Below are positions 18,488-27,051 of a DNA stretch of 64,000 nt, one piece after another (the stretch's first letter is position 1; every line of letters starts with the position of its first letter). The stretch lies in NCBI GenBank assembly GCA_947501805.1, contig CANMXJ010000002.1:1-64000 (forward strand), in the 5' to 3' direction. The notes below the pieces were generated by a model. It worked only from the letters and a program-made list of their open reading frames with translations. It was not told the DNA's origin and searched no databases. Position numbers and translations under genes: made by a program. Source of the DNA: an uncultured Sulfitobacter sp. Lineage in GTDB: Bacteria; Pseudomonadota; Alphaproteobacteria; Rhodobacterales; Rhodobacteraceae.

Positions 18488-19546
18488 TCAAAGTCTTGCG
18501 AAAGAAACGCCCGTGATCAATTGGCGCAATCCAAATGCCGCACCAGCAAAAATGGATGCGAACACGATGGGTGCGTTCAATGTCAGCAGCGAGAACGCCG
18601 ATATGCCCTGACCGATGGTGCACCCGATGGCCAGAACGGCACCGAATCCCATGAGGATCGCGCCCAGAACTTGCCGTTTCAGCTCTCGGGGGTCTTCGCA
18701 GGCTTCCCAGCGGAAATGCCCTTTGATGAGGCTCCCGACGAAGGCCCCGATCAGCACACCAAAGACAGACCCGACGCCAAAGCTCAGGCCGCCGCCGCTT
18801 GATGTCATCAGAAACAGCAGTGTTTCTCCTAAAGGAGAAGTAAAGGTGTGGCTGTTCACTGTTGATGCGCTGAAACCGTTATTGGCGACCCATTGGGTGC
18901 CTGCCCAGCCGCTGATGATAGCGAGCCCGACGATGCCAGCCCAGAGAATTGCCTTTGGATTGGCAAGAAAGCCGCGCGACCAGAGGGCCAGCGCCATCAG
19001 GGCAACACTGATAACCAGTCCCAATGTGATGTCTGAAAAGCCGGTTATGCCGCTCAATATCTGCGGATAGCTTCGGGCCTGCGTGTCGATTTCCGTCATT
19101 GACAGCGCGATGAGTCGTACCGATGCGAAAGGACCGGACAGAGCCATATAGGCGCTGATCCCCATGACGAGGATGATCACAAACGATCGGAGATCGCCGC
19201 CACCAAAGCGCGCCAAGGCCCCAAACCCGCAATTGCCGGCAAGCGCCATACCATAGCCAAAGAGGAGACCGCCAATCACGCCAAATACAGGCGACCAAGG
19301 CGACAAATGGTAGATCGTCTGAGCCGGATCAAGTGCACCTAGTCCGACCAGAGTAAAGGTTCCGAAGCCGGAAAAACCAATTGCCAAGCCCCACATGCGC
19401 AGTCGTGTGTCGTTGTCCTGATAGAGGAAGTCCTCGATCGCGCCTAGCGTGCAGAACCGCCCCAATCTTGCGGCCAATCCCAACATAATTCCCCCAATGG
19501 CCCCGATCAGGGCCAGCAAAGTCGCGTCTGAAATACTGTTCAGCAT
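18488..19546 (-). CDS. YeeE/YedE-family sulfur (thiosulfate) transporter
   Basis: A 352-residue integral membrane protein with about nine hydrophobic helices. It has the conserved cysteine motifs of the YeeE/TsuA family: GRFCTLGA near residue 30, GNCGFGALARFGGGDLR, and GCTIGQGISAF near the end. Family members import thiosulfate by passing it between these cysteines. It starts 33 bases after soxR on the same strand, so the two are probably co-transcribed. A second, different YeeE protein is encoded at 30708-31769 at the other end of the sox locus. Confidence 0.9.
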   Translation of the reverse strand: MLNSISDATLLALIGAIGGIMLGLAARLGRFCTLGAIEDFLYQDNDTRLRMWGLAIGFSGFGTFTLVGLGALDPAQTIYHLSPWSPVFGVIGGLLFGYGMALAGNCGFGALARFGGGDLRSFVIILVMGISAYMALSGPFASVRLIALSMTEIDTQARSYPQILSGITGFSDITLGLVISVALMALALWSRGFLANPKAILWAGIVGLAIISGWAGTQWVANNGFSASTVNSHTFTSPLGETLLFLMTSSGGGLSFGVGSVFGVLIGAFVGSLIKGHFRWEACEDPRELKRQVLGAILMGFGAVLAIGCTIGQGISAFSLLTLNAPIVFASIFAGAAFGLRQLITGVSFARL

Positions 19547-19579
19547 CCTTTGTTCCCTGTGTTGGCCGAGGGGCCAAAA

Positions 19580-19915
19580 TTATCCGTCTTTGCAGAATAG
19601 ATCATAGACAACATCTAGTATCTTGATGGCCCGTCTATCGGTAAGACTGTAATAGATCGCCTTGCCTTCGCGGCGTGGCGCGACAAGACCTTCGGTGCGC
19701 AAACGCGACAATTGCTGCGATACGGCGGCTTGGCGGGCCGACAAAAGCTCTTCCAGTTCGGTCACGGTTTTCTCACCTGTGGCCAGATGGCACAGGATCA
19801 TCAAACGTCCTTCATGGCTGATTGCCTTAAGAAAGTTTGACGCGGTGCAGGCGCTTTCCATCATGCGTTCGATTTCGGCTTCGGACATGTCTTTGGTCAG
19901 GACGGGAAGTGACAT
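19580..19915 (-). CDS. soxR: SoxR, ArsR-family sulfur-responsive repressor
   Basis: A 111-residue winged-helix ArsR-family protein. The recognition helix region is about 52-72 (TELEELLSARQAAVSQQLSRLR). It has three cysteines; Cys42 (MILCHLA) and Cys108 (DLFCKDG) sit where SqrR/BigR/SoxR proteins keep the pair that forms a per- or polysulfide bridge and releases DNA. That sensing mode is known for the family and inferred here. Candidate operators with CAAATTC-N8-GAATWTG arms are listed at 20391, 21773 and 33641. The order soxS-soxR-yeeE is leftward, divergent from soxV. Confidence 0.92.
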   Translation of the reverse strand: MSLPVLTKDMSEAEIERMMESACTASNFLKAISHEGRLMILCHLATGEKTVTELEELLSARQAAVSQQLSRLRTEGLVAPRREGKAIYYSLTDRRAIKILDVVYDLFCKDG

Positions 19916-20010
19916 TTATTGCTCTTTGGCTCTCGCAAATCTTGGGTTGTCATACTGTTTGCTTGGGTAAAAAGCAATTTGTGATGATTTTTCGAGTGAG
20001 GTGTCGCGCG

Positions 20011-20364
20011 TTAACTCTTGGTTTCGGGAGGGTGGGCGTCCAGTAGTTTCTTCAGCAAAAACCAGAAGAATTCGTCGCCTGCATAGCCCTCGATACGTCC
20101 CAGTTCCTTACCGTTATCAACCAGTACAAAGGTCGGCGTGAACACCGGGCGGGAGGTGAAAGCGATATCATCCGGCAAAGCGCGCAAATCAACGCGGCGC
20201 AAGGGGGCACGTTTCCCCTCATCCGTTTTGGGGTAGATCTGCGAGATTTCGGCGTTCCATTTTTCACACCAGTGGCAGCCATGTTGTTCAACCATGACCA
20301 GTTCGGCCGCCACAGCAGGAAGCGAGATCAAGGCGAAAGACAAGGCCAGCAAAAAGCGTTTCAT
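20011..20364 (-). CDS. soxS: SoxS periplasmic thioredoxin
   Basis: A 117-residue thioredoxin-fold protein with a signal peptide (FLLALSFALISLPAVA) and the active-site pair CHWC soon after the mature N-terminus. The cis-proline region is FTPTFVLV. In Paracoccus, SoxS keeps the SoxY cysteine in its active state. The frame is open up to 20436, but the ATG at 20364 starts the signal peptide, and the upstream extension has none. Divergent from soxV across a 78-base promoter gap that contains a SoxR-like site. Confidence 0.9.
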   Translation of the reverse strand: MKRFLLALSFALISLPAVAAELVMVEQHGCHWCEKWNAEISQIYPKTDEGKRAPLRRVDLRALPDDIAFTSRPVFTPTFVLVDNGKELGRIEGYAGDEFFWFLLKKLLDAHPPETKS

Positions 20365-20390
20365 TGCGGTTCCAATTGACGGCACGGTTA

Positions 20391-20412
20391 AACATATAAT
20401 ATCTTGAATATA
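20391..20412. promoter_or_regulatory. Candidate SoxR operator, soxS-soxV gap (imperfect)
   Basis: AACATAT-N8-GAATATA. The right half matches the better sites at 21773 and 33641 (GAATWTG); the left half is degenerate. It lies between the divergent soxS and soxV genes, where SoxR is known to bind in Pseudaminobacter salicylatoxidans. Confidence 0.5.
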
Positions 20413-20442
20413 TCCTTCACACAAGCGCCGGGGCATTTTGCG

Positions 20443-21180
20443 ATGTTTGACGTCACCTTGTTAGGAGCATTTGCAGGCGGTCTGATCGTGTTCTTTTCGC
20501 CCTGCGTGCTTCCAATCGTGCCCTTCTACCTGAGTTATATGGCGGGCGCGTCAATGTCCGAAATCAGCGCTGATGGCGATTTGGCACCGGGCGTTCGCAA
20601 ACGCGCTTTTTTGGCGTCTGTCATGTTTTCGCTCGGGATCATCACTGTTTTTGTGTTGCTTGGGGCGGCGGCCTACGGTTTGAGTCAGACTTTTCGCAGT
20701 GCACAGACAGAGTTCCGGCTGTTCGCCGCTTTGGTGGTATTGGTAATGGGACTGCATTTCCTTGGCGTCTTCCGGATCGGTTTTTTGAACCGTGCTTTCC
20801 AGATGGATGCGGGCAACACCCAGAACATGTCCGTCATGGGGGCCTATGTTGTCGGTTTTGCTTTTGCCGCGGGCTGGACCCCCTGTGTCGGAGGCGTGCT
20901 GACGGCGGTTGTTTTCACGGCGAGTACCGAGGCGACGGCACTGCGCGGTCTGGTCCTTCTGCTGGTCTTCGGGGTTGCGATGACCGCGCCTTTTGTGATC
21001 GCTTCTTTGTTTATCGGGCCGTTTCTTAGGTTTGCATCGCGTTTTCGCCGTCACTTGCCCAAGGTCGAAAAAGCTATGGGGCTTTTAATGATCCTTTTTG
21101 CAGCGCTGATCGCCACAGACAGTGTAAATTACATCGCGCAGTGGATGCTGCAAACCTTTCCCGTCTTTCAGAACATCTAA
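20443..21180 (+). CDS. soxV: SoxV, CcdA-type membrane thiol-disulfide transporter
   Basis: A 245-residue CcdA/DsbD-beta-family protein with six hydrophobic segments. Its two redox cysteines are in FFSPCVLPIVP (first helix) and GWTPCVGGVL (fourth helix). It carries electrons from cytoplasmic thioredoxin to periplasmic SoxW/SoxS. The frame extends to a TTG at 20404, but that codon falls inside the putative SoxR operator. The ATG at 20443 starts the family's usual FDVTLLGAFAGGL, so it is chosen. soxW follows after 12 bases. Confidence 0.92.
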   Translation: MFDVTLLGAFAGGLIVFFSPCVLPIVPFYLSYMAGASMSEISADGDLAPGVRKRAFLASVMFSLGIITVFVLLGAAAYGLSQTFRSAQTEFRLFAALVVLVMGLHFLGVFRIGFLNRAFQMDAGNTQNMSVMGAYVVGFAFAAGWTPCVGGVLTAVVFTASTEATALRGLVLLLVFGVAMTAPFVIASLFIGPFLRFASRFRRHLPKVEKAMGLLMILFAALIATDSVNYIAQWMLQTFPVFQNI

Positions 21181-21192
21181 GGAGACCATCTG

Positions 21193-21765
21193 ATGAAACG
21201 TCTGTTGATGCTGTTGAGTTTGATTGCGATGCCCGCTTTTGCCGCCGAGTTGGGGGATGACGGGCTGCATAAAGCCGATTGGATGCGTGATACGTTCAAG
21301 GATTTGACCGAAGACTTGGCCGAGGCCAATGAGGAGGGCAAACGCCTTGTTCTGATGATCGAACAGCGCGGTTGTATCTATTGCACCAAGATGCACGAGG
21401 AGGTTTTTTCCCGTGACGAGGTCGCCGATTACATCCGCGACAATTTCTTTGTGGTTCAGGTAAATCTGTATGGCGACACTGAAATCACCGACTTTGACGG
21501 CGAAACCTTGACGGAAAAGCAAGCAGCGCAAAAGTGGGGTCTGTTGTTCACACCGTCGATTCTGTTTTTGCCCGAAGAGGTTGAGGAAGGCGCGACGGCG
21601 CAGTCCGCGGCGGTTGCGCTGATGCCGGGGGCCTTTGGTGCCGGTACGACGTTGGACATGTTTACATGGGTCAATGAAAAGCGGTATGGACCTGATTCAG
21701 AAGAAGATTTCCAACGATATCATGCTCGCCGCATCCAAGAACGCAGCAACGGATCGTTTGATTGA
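21193..21765 (+). CDS. soxW: SoxW periplasmic thioredoxin
   Basis: A 190-residue exported thioredoxin-fold protein. Signal peptide LLMLLSLIAMPAFAAE; redox pair in RGCIYCTKMH; cis-proline in LFTPSILFLP. A strong AAGGAGA site precedes the ATG at 21193. SoxW receives electrons from SoxV, encoded just before. A 94-base gap with a clear SoxR-type palindrome separates it from soxX. Confidence 0.92.
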   Translation: MKRLLMLLSLIAMPAFAAELGDDGLHKADWMRDTFKDLTEDLAEANEEGKRLVLMIEQRGCIYCTKMHEEVFSRDEVADYIRDNFFVVQVNLYGDTEITDFDGETLTEKQAAQKWGLLFTPSILFLPEEVEEGATAQSAAVALMPGAFGAGTTLDMFTWVNEKRYGPDSEEDFQRYHARRIQERSNGSFD

Positions 21766-21772
21766 TGCAGAT

Positions 21773-21794
21773 CAAATTCAATTTACCGAATTTG
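21773..21794. promoter_or_regulatory. Candidate SoxR operator before soxX
   Basis: Perfect inverted repeat CAAATTC-N8-GAATTTG in the soxW-soxX gap. The core ATTC-N8-GAAT is the pattern reported for the SqrR/SoxR group. It is the best of three sites in the window, and the soxW-soxX gap is a known SoxR target in a related organism. Confidence 0.75.
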
Positions 21795-21859
21795 TTCTTG
21801 ATCGATTGCGGGTATGTGTTCTACGGTATGCCAAATCCAGATTGTGTTTGGGAGGACGC

Positions 21860-22333
21860 ATGAAACGCACATATCTTGCAGTACTGGCCTTAACTGCGTC
21901 AGCCTTCGCGCTTAGCGCCGAAGAAATTGCGCCGACGGCGGTCGCCTTTAACGAGGGGAGCGTGGAATCCTCGCTCACCGGTGTTGCGGGTGATCCGGTG
22001 ATGGGGCGCGAAATTGTTGGCAGCAAATCGCTGGGCAACTGCGTGGCCTGCCATCAGGTTACAGACCTTTCGGACATCCCGTTTCACGGTGAAATCGGCC
22101 CCATGCTTGACGGTGCCGGGGATCGCTGGAGCGAGGCAGAGCTGCGTGGCATTGTTGCCAACGCAAAAATGATGTTCGAGGACAGCTTGATGCCATCCTT
22201 TTACAAAACCGAGGGCTTTTTCCGCCCCGGCAACGCTTACACAGGTAAGGCGGCGGACGAGACATTCGGTCCGTTGTTGACTGCACAACAAATCGAAGAT
22301 GTGGTGGCCTATCTCGCCACCCTCAAAGAATAA
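21860..22333 (+). CDS. soxX: SoxX monoheme cytochrome c
   Basis: A 157-residue exported c-type cytochrome that pairs with SoxA to attach thiosulfate to SoxY. Signal peptide LAVLALTASAFALSA; heme site CVACH; a distal Met is likely in DSLMPSFYKT. The longer frame from 21635 overlaps soxW and is rejected. The ATG at 21860 has GGGAGG six bases upstream. First gene of soxXYZA, with its own SoxR-type operator. Confidence 0.95.
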   Translation: MKRTYLAVLALTASAFALSAEEIAPTAVAFNEGSVESSLTGVAGDPVMGREIVGSKSLGNCVACHQVTDLSDIPFHGEIGPMLDGAGDRWSEAELRGIVANAKMMFEDSLMPSFYKTEGFFRPGNAYTGKAADETFGPLLTAQQIEDVVAYLATLKE

Positions 22334-22348
22334 CCCGGAGGTTCACAC

Positions 22349-22768
22349 ATGGAACTGACAAGACGTAATGCAATTTTGATGGGGGCTGGCGCGCTTTTGG
22401 TCGCTGGTTTGCCGATCCGCGTTTCGGCTGCTGCTGGCGACGACGCCATTGCGGCCTTCACGGGAGGTGCTGAAGTTGGCACCGGTGATATCAAGCTGAC
22501 GGCACCGGAAATTGCCGAAAACGGGAACACTGTGCCAATCGAAGTATCCTCGGATACAGCGGTTGAAATTCTGGTTCTCGCCATGGGTAACCCGACACCC
22601 GGTGTTGCCAAGTTCAAATTCGGCAAACTCGCGGCATCACGCGCGGCGTCCACACGTATCCGTCTTGCCGGTACACAGGATGTTGTTGCCATCGCCAAGC
22701 TGGAAGACGGTTCGTTTGTAAAAGCGTCTTCGGCAGTGAAAGTCACAATCGGCGGCTGCGGCGGCTAA
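22349..22768 (+). CDS. soxY: SoxY sulfur carrier subunit
   Basis: A 139-residue protein that ends in the hallmark swinging arm GGCGG, whose cysteine binds the sulfur substrate covalently. The N-terminus has a twin-arginine signal (TRRNAILMGAG), so it is exported folded, together with SoxZ. GGAGG precedes the ATG. soxZ starts 15 bases later. Confidence 0.97.
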   Translation: MELTRRNAILMGAGALLVAGLPIRVSAAAGDDAIAAFTGGAEVGTGDIKLTAPEIAENGNTVPIEVSSDTAVEILVLAMGNPTPGVAKFKFGKLAASRAASTRIRLAGTQDVVAIAKLEDGSFVKASSAVKVTIGGCGG

Positions 22769-22783
22769 TCAGGAGTTATTATC

Positions 22784-23113
22784 ATGGCAAAAGGTGTAAA
22801 ACCCCGCGTTAAAGTGCCTAAAAAGGCCGCTGCTGGCGATACGATCACAATCAAGACGCTGATCAGCCACAAGATGGAATCAGGTCAGCGCAAGGACGAT
22901 GACGGCAACGCGATCCCGCGTTCTATCATCAACCGTTTCACATGCGATTTTAACGGTGAAAACGTGATCGATGTTACGTTGGAGCCCGCGATTTCGACCA
23001 ACCCCTACCTGGAGTTCGAGGCGCTGGTTCCCGAAGCGGGCGAGTTCAAGTTTACGTGGTATGACGACGACGGGTCGATCTACGAAGAAAGCAAGAAAAT
23101 CGCCATTGGGTGA
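22784..23113 (+). CDS. soxZ: SoxZ sulfur carrier partner
   Basis: A 109-residue beta-sandwich protein. It starts AKGVKPRVKVPKKA, with no signal of its own, and reaches the periplasm with SoxY through the Tat system. The KTLISHKMESGQRKD segment is typical of SoxZ. It forms the SoxYZ carrier. CAGGAG precedes the ATG; soxA follows. Confidence 0.97.
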   Translation: MAKGVKPRVKVPKKAAAGDTITIKTLISHKMESGQRKDDDGNAIPRSIINRFTCDFNGENVIDVTLEPAISTNPYLEFEALVPEAGEFKFTWYDDDGSIYEESKKIAIG

Positions 23114-23138
23114 TCGTTCTGTCTTGGGAGGGACATAT

Positions 23139-23984
23139 ATGAAAAAGTTCATGAGCGCCGTTCTGGTGAGCACATTGAGCACCACGATGGTTATGGCGGA
23201 TCCGGTGGATGATACGCTGATCCTAAACGAGGAAATCACACTGGTCACACGGACAGCGGCACCTGCGCACATGGCGGACGCAGTGGACGAGATCATGTCA
23301 GGCTGGTTGTTTCGCGGCACGGAAACACGCGCCATGCAAATGGATGATTTCGACAATCCCGGGATGATTTTTGTGGAAAAGGGCGAAGACCTCTGGAACA
23401 CAGCTGAAGGGTCCGAGGGCAAGTCCTGTGCAAGCTGCCATAACGATTCCGACTCCATGGCTGGCGTGCGCCCCGTCTATCCGAAGTACAACGAAGCGGC
23501 TGGCGAAGTGCGCACGCTGGAAATGCAAGTGAACGATTGTCGTGAAAACCGGATGGGTGCCGAGCCGTGGAAGTACACCGGCGGTGACATGACGAATATG
23601 ACGGCCCTGCTTGCGTCCGTATCACGCGGCTTGCCCGTGAATGTTGCGATTGACGGTCCCGCCCAGTCAACGTGGGAAGCTGGCAAAGAACTGTATTACA
23701 CACGTACAGGACAGTTGGAACTTGCCTGCGCGTCCTGTCACGAGGACAACTACGGCAATATGATCCGTGCGGATCACTTAAGTCAGGGGCAGATTAACGG
23801 TTTCCCTACTTATCGCCTGAAGAACACCAAGCTGAATTCGGTGCATGCGCGTTTCAAAGGATGTGTGCGTGACACACGTGCCGAGACGTTCAAACCGGGC
23901 AGTGACGAGTTCATCGCGCTTGAGCTTTATGTCGCGTCACGCGGTAACGGTCTGTCCGTCGAAGGTCCGTCCGTCCGTAACTAA
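23139..23984 (+). CDS. soxA: SoxA diheme cytochrome c, L-cysteine S-thiosulfotransferase subunit
   Basis: A 281-residue exported cytochrome. Two heme sites, KSCASCHND and LACASCHED, show the diheme form. The cysteine in KGCVRDTRAE corresponds to the persulfide-modified active-site ligand of SoxA. Signal peptide SAVLVSTLSTTMVMA. The ATG at 23139 follows GGGAGGGA; the frame that begins at 22971 inside soxZ is not used. A strong intrinsic terminator follows ten bases after the stop. Confidence 0.96.
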   Translation: MKKFMSAVLVSTLSTTMVMADPVDDTLILNEEITLVTRTAAPAHMADAVDEIMSGWLFRGTETRAMQMDDFDNPGMIFVEKGEDLWNTAEGSEGKSCASCHNDSDSMAGVRPVYPKYNEAAGEVRTLEMQVNDCRENRMGAEPWKYTGGDMTNMTALLASVSRGLPVNVAIDGPAQSTWEAGKELYYTRTGQLELACASCHEDNYGNMIRADHLSQGQINGFPTYRLKNTKLNSVHARFKGCVRDTRAETFKPGSDEFIALELYVASRGNGLSVEGPSVRN

Positions 23985-23993
23985 TCGTTGAGG

Positions 23994-24020
23994 CCCGCAT
24001 GCTAACGCATGCGGGTTTTT
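23994..24020 (+). terminator. Intrinsic terminator between soxA and soxB
   Basis: Perfect 9-bp stem CCCGCATGC (23994-24002) with GCATGCGGG (24007-24015), loop TAAC, then TTTTTCTTT. It is ten bases after the soxA stop and 30 bases before soxB, so it should let only part of the soxXYZA transcripts continue. Confidence 0.85.
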
Positions 24021-24050
24021 CTTTCCCTTCATACATTCAGGATTGCGCAT

Positions 24051-25748
24051 ATGATCTCCCGTCGTGACTTTCTTCAGACCTCAATGGCAGCAAGTGCAAT
24101 CTACGGTGCTTCCGGTTTCGGACAGTGGGGCAGGCTTGCCGCACAGCAAGCGGTCACACAGGATCAATTATTGCAATTCGACACGTTCGGGAATGTGTCC
24201 CTGATCCACATCACGGATATCCATGCACAGCTCAAGCCGATCTACTTTCGCGAGCCGTCCATCAACATCGGCGTTGGCAGCAACAAGGGGCTGGTACCGC
24301 ATGTAACGGGTGCTGACTTTCGCAAGATGTACGGCATTGATGACGGGTCTTACGCGCATTACGCGCTTTCGTCGGGGGATTTTGAAGCGCTTGCCAAAGG
24401 ATACGGGCGCGTTGGCGGTCTGGACCGTGTGGCGACGGTAATCAACCAGATCCGTTCTGATCGCCCGGATGCGCTTTTGCTGGATGGTGGTGATACATGG
24501 CATGGCAGCTACACCTGCCACCACACCCAAGGTCAGGACATGGTTGACGTGATGAACGCGTTGAAACCTGACGCAATGACTTTTCATTGGGAATTCACGC
24601 TGGGGTCGGATCGCGTAAACGAGATTGTCGAAGGGCTGCCGTTTGCCGCCTTGGGTCAGAACATCTTTGATGCCGAATGGGACGAACCCGCTGAGCTGTT
24701 TCCACCCTACAAATTCTTTGAGCGAGGGGGCGTTAAGATCGCCGTCATTGGCCAAGCCTTCCCGTACATGCCCATCGCCAACCCTGGCTGGATGTTTCCG
24801 GAATACGCTTTTGGTATTCGTGACGAGAACATGCAGGAAATGGTTGATCAGGCGCGCGCCGAGGGCGCGGAATGTGTTGTCGTGCTGAGCCATAACGGTT
24901 TTGACGTAGACAAGAAGATGGCCGGTATCGTGACGGGGATCGACGTGATCCTGTCGGGCCACACCCATGACGCGTTGCCCGAACCGGTGATAGTAGGCGA
25001 CACGATTATTGTTGCCTCAGGTTCCAACGGGAAATTCGTCAGCCGCGTTGATCTGGATATTCAAAACGGTCGTATGATGGGTTTCCGTCACAAGCTGATC
25101 CCGATTCTATCGGATGTGATTGAACCGGACAAGGATGTCGCGGCTGTTATCAATACCGTGCGTGAACCCTACGAAGAAGCGCTGAGCGAGGTCATCGGTC
25201 AGACCGATAGCTTGCTCTACCGTCGTGGCAATTTCAACGGAACGTGGGATGACCTTATTTGCGATGCGCTGCTGTCGGAGCGGGAAGCGGACATTGCGCT
25301 GAGCCCCGGAGTGCGTTGGGGGCCATCCATTCTACCCGGTCAGGACATCACCCGGGAAGATTTGTGGAACGTCACGTCGATGTCCTATGGCAAAGCCTAC
25401 CGCAATGAAATGACGGGCGAGTTCCTGCATGTGGTGTTAGAAGACGTGGCCGACAACCTGTTCAACCCCGACCCTTATTATCAACAGGGTGGTGACATGG
25501 TGCGCACCGGTGGCCTTGGCTACCGCATCGACATCACCAAGCCGCAGGGCGAGCGGATTACAGAAATGACGCTGCTAAAAACGGGCGAGAAAATTGATCC
25601 TGCCAAGACCTATCAGGTCGCGGGCTGGGCAAGTGTTAATGAAGGCACTGAAGGGCCGGAGATTTGGGATGTGGTGGAAAGCCATATTCGCAAACAGGGT
25701 ACCGTCAAACTTGCCCCAAACAACAGCGTGACAGTTGTGGGGGCCTGA
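24051..25748 (+). CDS. soxB: SoxB thiosulfohydrolase
   Basis: A 565-residue dimanganese enzyme that releases sulfate from SoxY-bound sulfonates. Tat signal at the start (SRRDFLQTSMAASA). Metallophosphoesterase-type motifs follow: LIHITDIHAQL, LDGGDTWHGS, LSHNGFDVD and SGHTHDALPEP, then a 5'-nucleotidase-like C-terminal domain from about residue 390. Length matches the family. An in-frame ATG at 24009 lies inside the terminator stem, so the ATG at 24051 is the start. Followed by soxC. Confidence 0.96.
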   Translation: MISRRDFLQTSMAASAIYGASGFGQWGRLAAQQAVTQDQLLQFDTFGNVSLIHITDIHAQLKPIYFREPSINIGVGSNKGLVPHVTGADFRKMYGIDDGSYAHYALSSGDFEALAKGYGRVGGLDRVATVINQIRSDRPDALLLDGGDTWHGSYTCHHTQGQDMVDVMNALKPDAMTFHWEFTLGSDRVNEIVEGLPFAALGQNIFDAEWDEPAELFPPYKFFERGGVKIAVIGQAFPYMPIANPGWMFPEYAFGIRDENMQEMVDQARAEGAECVVVLSHNGFDVDKKMAGIVTGIDVILSGHTHDALPEPVIVGDTIIVASGSNGKFVSRVDLDIQNGRMMGFRHKLIPILSDVIEPDKDVAAVINTVREPYEEALSEVIGQTDSLLYRRGNFNGTWDDLICDALLSEREADIALSPGVRWGPSILPGQDITREDLWNVTSMSYGKAYRNEMTGEFLHVVLEDVADNLFNPDPYYQQGGDMVRTGGLGYRIDITKPQGERITEMTLLKTGEKIDPAKTYQVAGWASVNEGTEGPEIWDVVESHIRKQGTVKLAPNNSVTVVGA

Positions 25749-25773
25749 TGGCCCGCAGCAGAAAGGCAATACC

Positions 25774-27051
25774 ATGAGCAAATCGAACCCATCCACTTCA
25801 CGCCGGGCATTCCTCAAGGGGGCAGCCGCGTCTGGTGCCGGTCTGGCCGCAGCCACAGCGGCGACGGCGAACACGCCTGATCCATTGATCACCGAGGTTC
25901 AGCCTTGGGCATCCGGTCTGGGCGACGGTGTGGACGTATCACCTTACGGACTGCCCATCAGCTTCGAGGATGATGTGATCCGGCGCAATGTGGAGTGGCT
26001 GACAGCCGATACGATCAGTTCGATCAACTTTACGCCGATCCATGCGCTTGACGGTACGATCACACCGCAGGGTTGTGCATTTGAGCGCCACCATTCGGGT
26101 GCGATCGAATTGCGCAAGGAAGATTACCGCTTGATGATCAATGGCTTGGTAGATCGCCCATTGGTGTTCTCCTATGCTGATCTGGAACGTTTCCCGCGTG
26201 AAAATCACGTTTATTTCTGCGAATGTGCCGCGAATACTGGCATGGAATGGGCAGGCGCGCAGTTGAACGGGGCACAATTCACCCACGGTATGATTCACAA
26301 CATGGAATACACCGGCGTGCCTCTGCGCACTCTGCTGGAGGAAGCCGGGCTGGATGCTGCAGGCGAGCTAAAGGACAAATGGATTTACGTTGAAGGTGCG
26401 GACGCGTCGTCTAATGGCCGTTCGATTCCGATGGAAAAAGCTTTGGATGATGTGCTCATCGCGTTCAAGGCAAATGGCGAGGCTTTGCGTAAAGAGCACG
26501 GGTACCCAGTACGCCTCGTTGTGCCCGGTTGGGAAGGCAACATGTGGGTCAAATGGATCCGCCGGATCGAGGTCATGGACGGCCCGGTCGAAAGCCGTGA
26601 AGAAACCTCCAAGTACACCGATGTCCTTGAAAACGGGATTGCGCGAAAATGGACATGGGAGATGGACGCAAAATCCGTTGTCACCTCACCCAGTCCGCAA
26701 GCGCCAATTACCCATGGCAAAGGGCCGTTGGTCATTACTGGTCTGGCGTGGTCTGGTCGAGGCGCGATCACCCGAGTTGATGTGTCCAAGGACGGTGGCA
26801 TGACATGGGAAACAGCCCGCTTGGCCAAGCCGGGCGAGAAGATGGCGCTGACACGCTTCTATCTCGACACGGATTGGGACGGCGAGGAGATGTTCCTGCA
26901 AAGCCGTGCAATAGACGAAACCGGATATGTGCAGCCAACCAAAACGCAATTGCGCGAGGTGCGCGGCTTGAACTCTATCTATCACAACAATTGCATCCAG
27001 ACATGGTGGGTGCGTCCCAACGGGGAGGCGGAAAATGTTGAAGTTTCTTAA
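25774..27051 (+). CDS. soxC: SoxC, molybdenum subunit of sulfane dehydrogenase
   Basis: A 425-residue sulfite-oxidase-fold protein with a Tat signal (SRRAFLKGAAASG). The molybdenum-ligand cysteine lies in YFCECAANTGMEW. The C-terminal dimerisation domain begins at about 320. With SoxD it removes six electrons from SoxY-bound sulfane sulfur, allowing full oxidation without sulfur globules. The ATG at 25774 follows GAAAGG. Its 3' end overlaps soxD by 17 bases. Confidence 0.95.
   Translation: MSKSNPSTSRRAFLKGAAASGAGLAAATAATANTPDPLITEVQPWASGLGDGVDVSPYGLPISFEDDVIRRNVEWLTADTISSINFTPIHALDGTITPQGCAFERHHSGAIELRKEDYRLMINGLVDRPLVFSYADLERFPRENHVYFCECAANTGMEWAGAQLNGAQFTHGMIHNMEYTGVPLRTLLEEAGLDAAGELKDKWIYVEGADASSNGRSIPMEKALDDVLIAFKANGEALRKEHGYPVRLVVPGWEGNMWVKWIRRIEVMDGPVESREETSKYTDVLENGIARKWTWEMDAKSVVTSPSPQAPITHGKGPLVITGLAWSGRGAITRVDVSKDGGMTWETARLAKPGEKMALTRFYLDTDWDGEEMFLQSRAIDETGYVQPTKTQLREVRGLNSIYHNNCIQTWWVRPNGEAENVEVS

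Noticed and set aside
22971..23138. N-terminal extension of SoxA inside soxZ
   Set aside because: The extension has no signal peptide. The ATG at 23139 has a strong ribosome site followed by a clear signal sequence.
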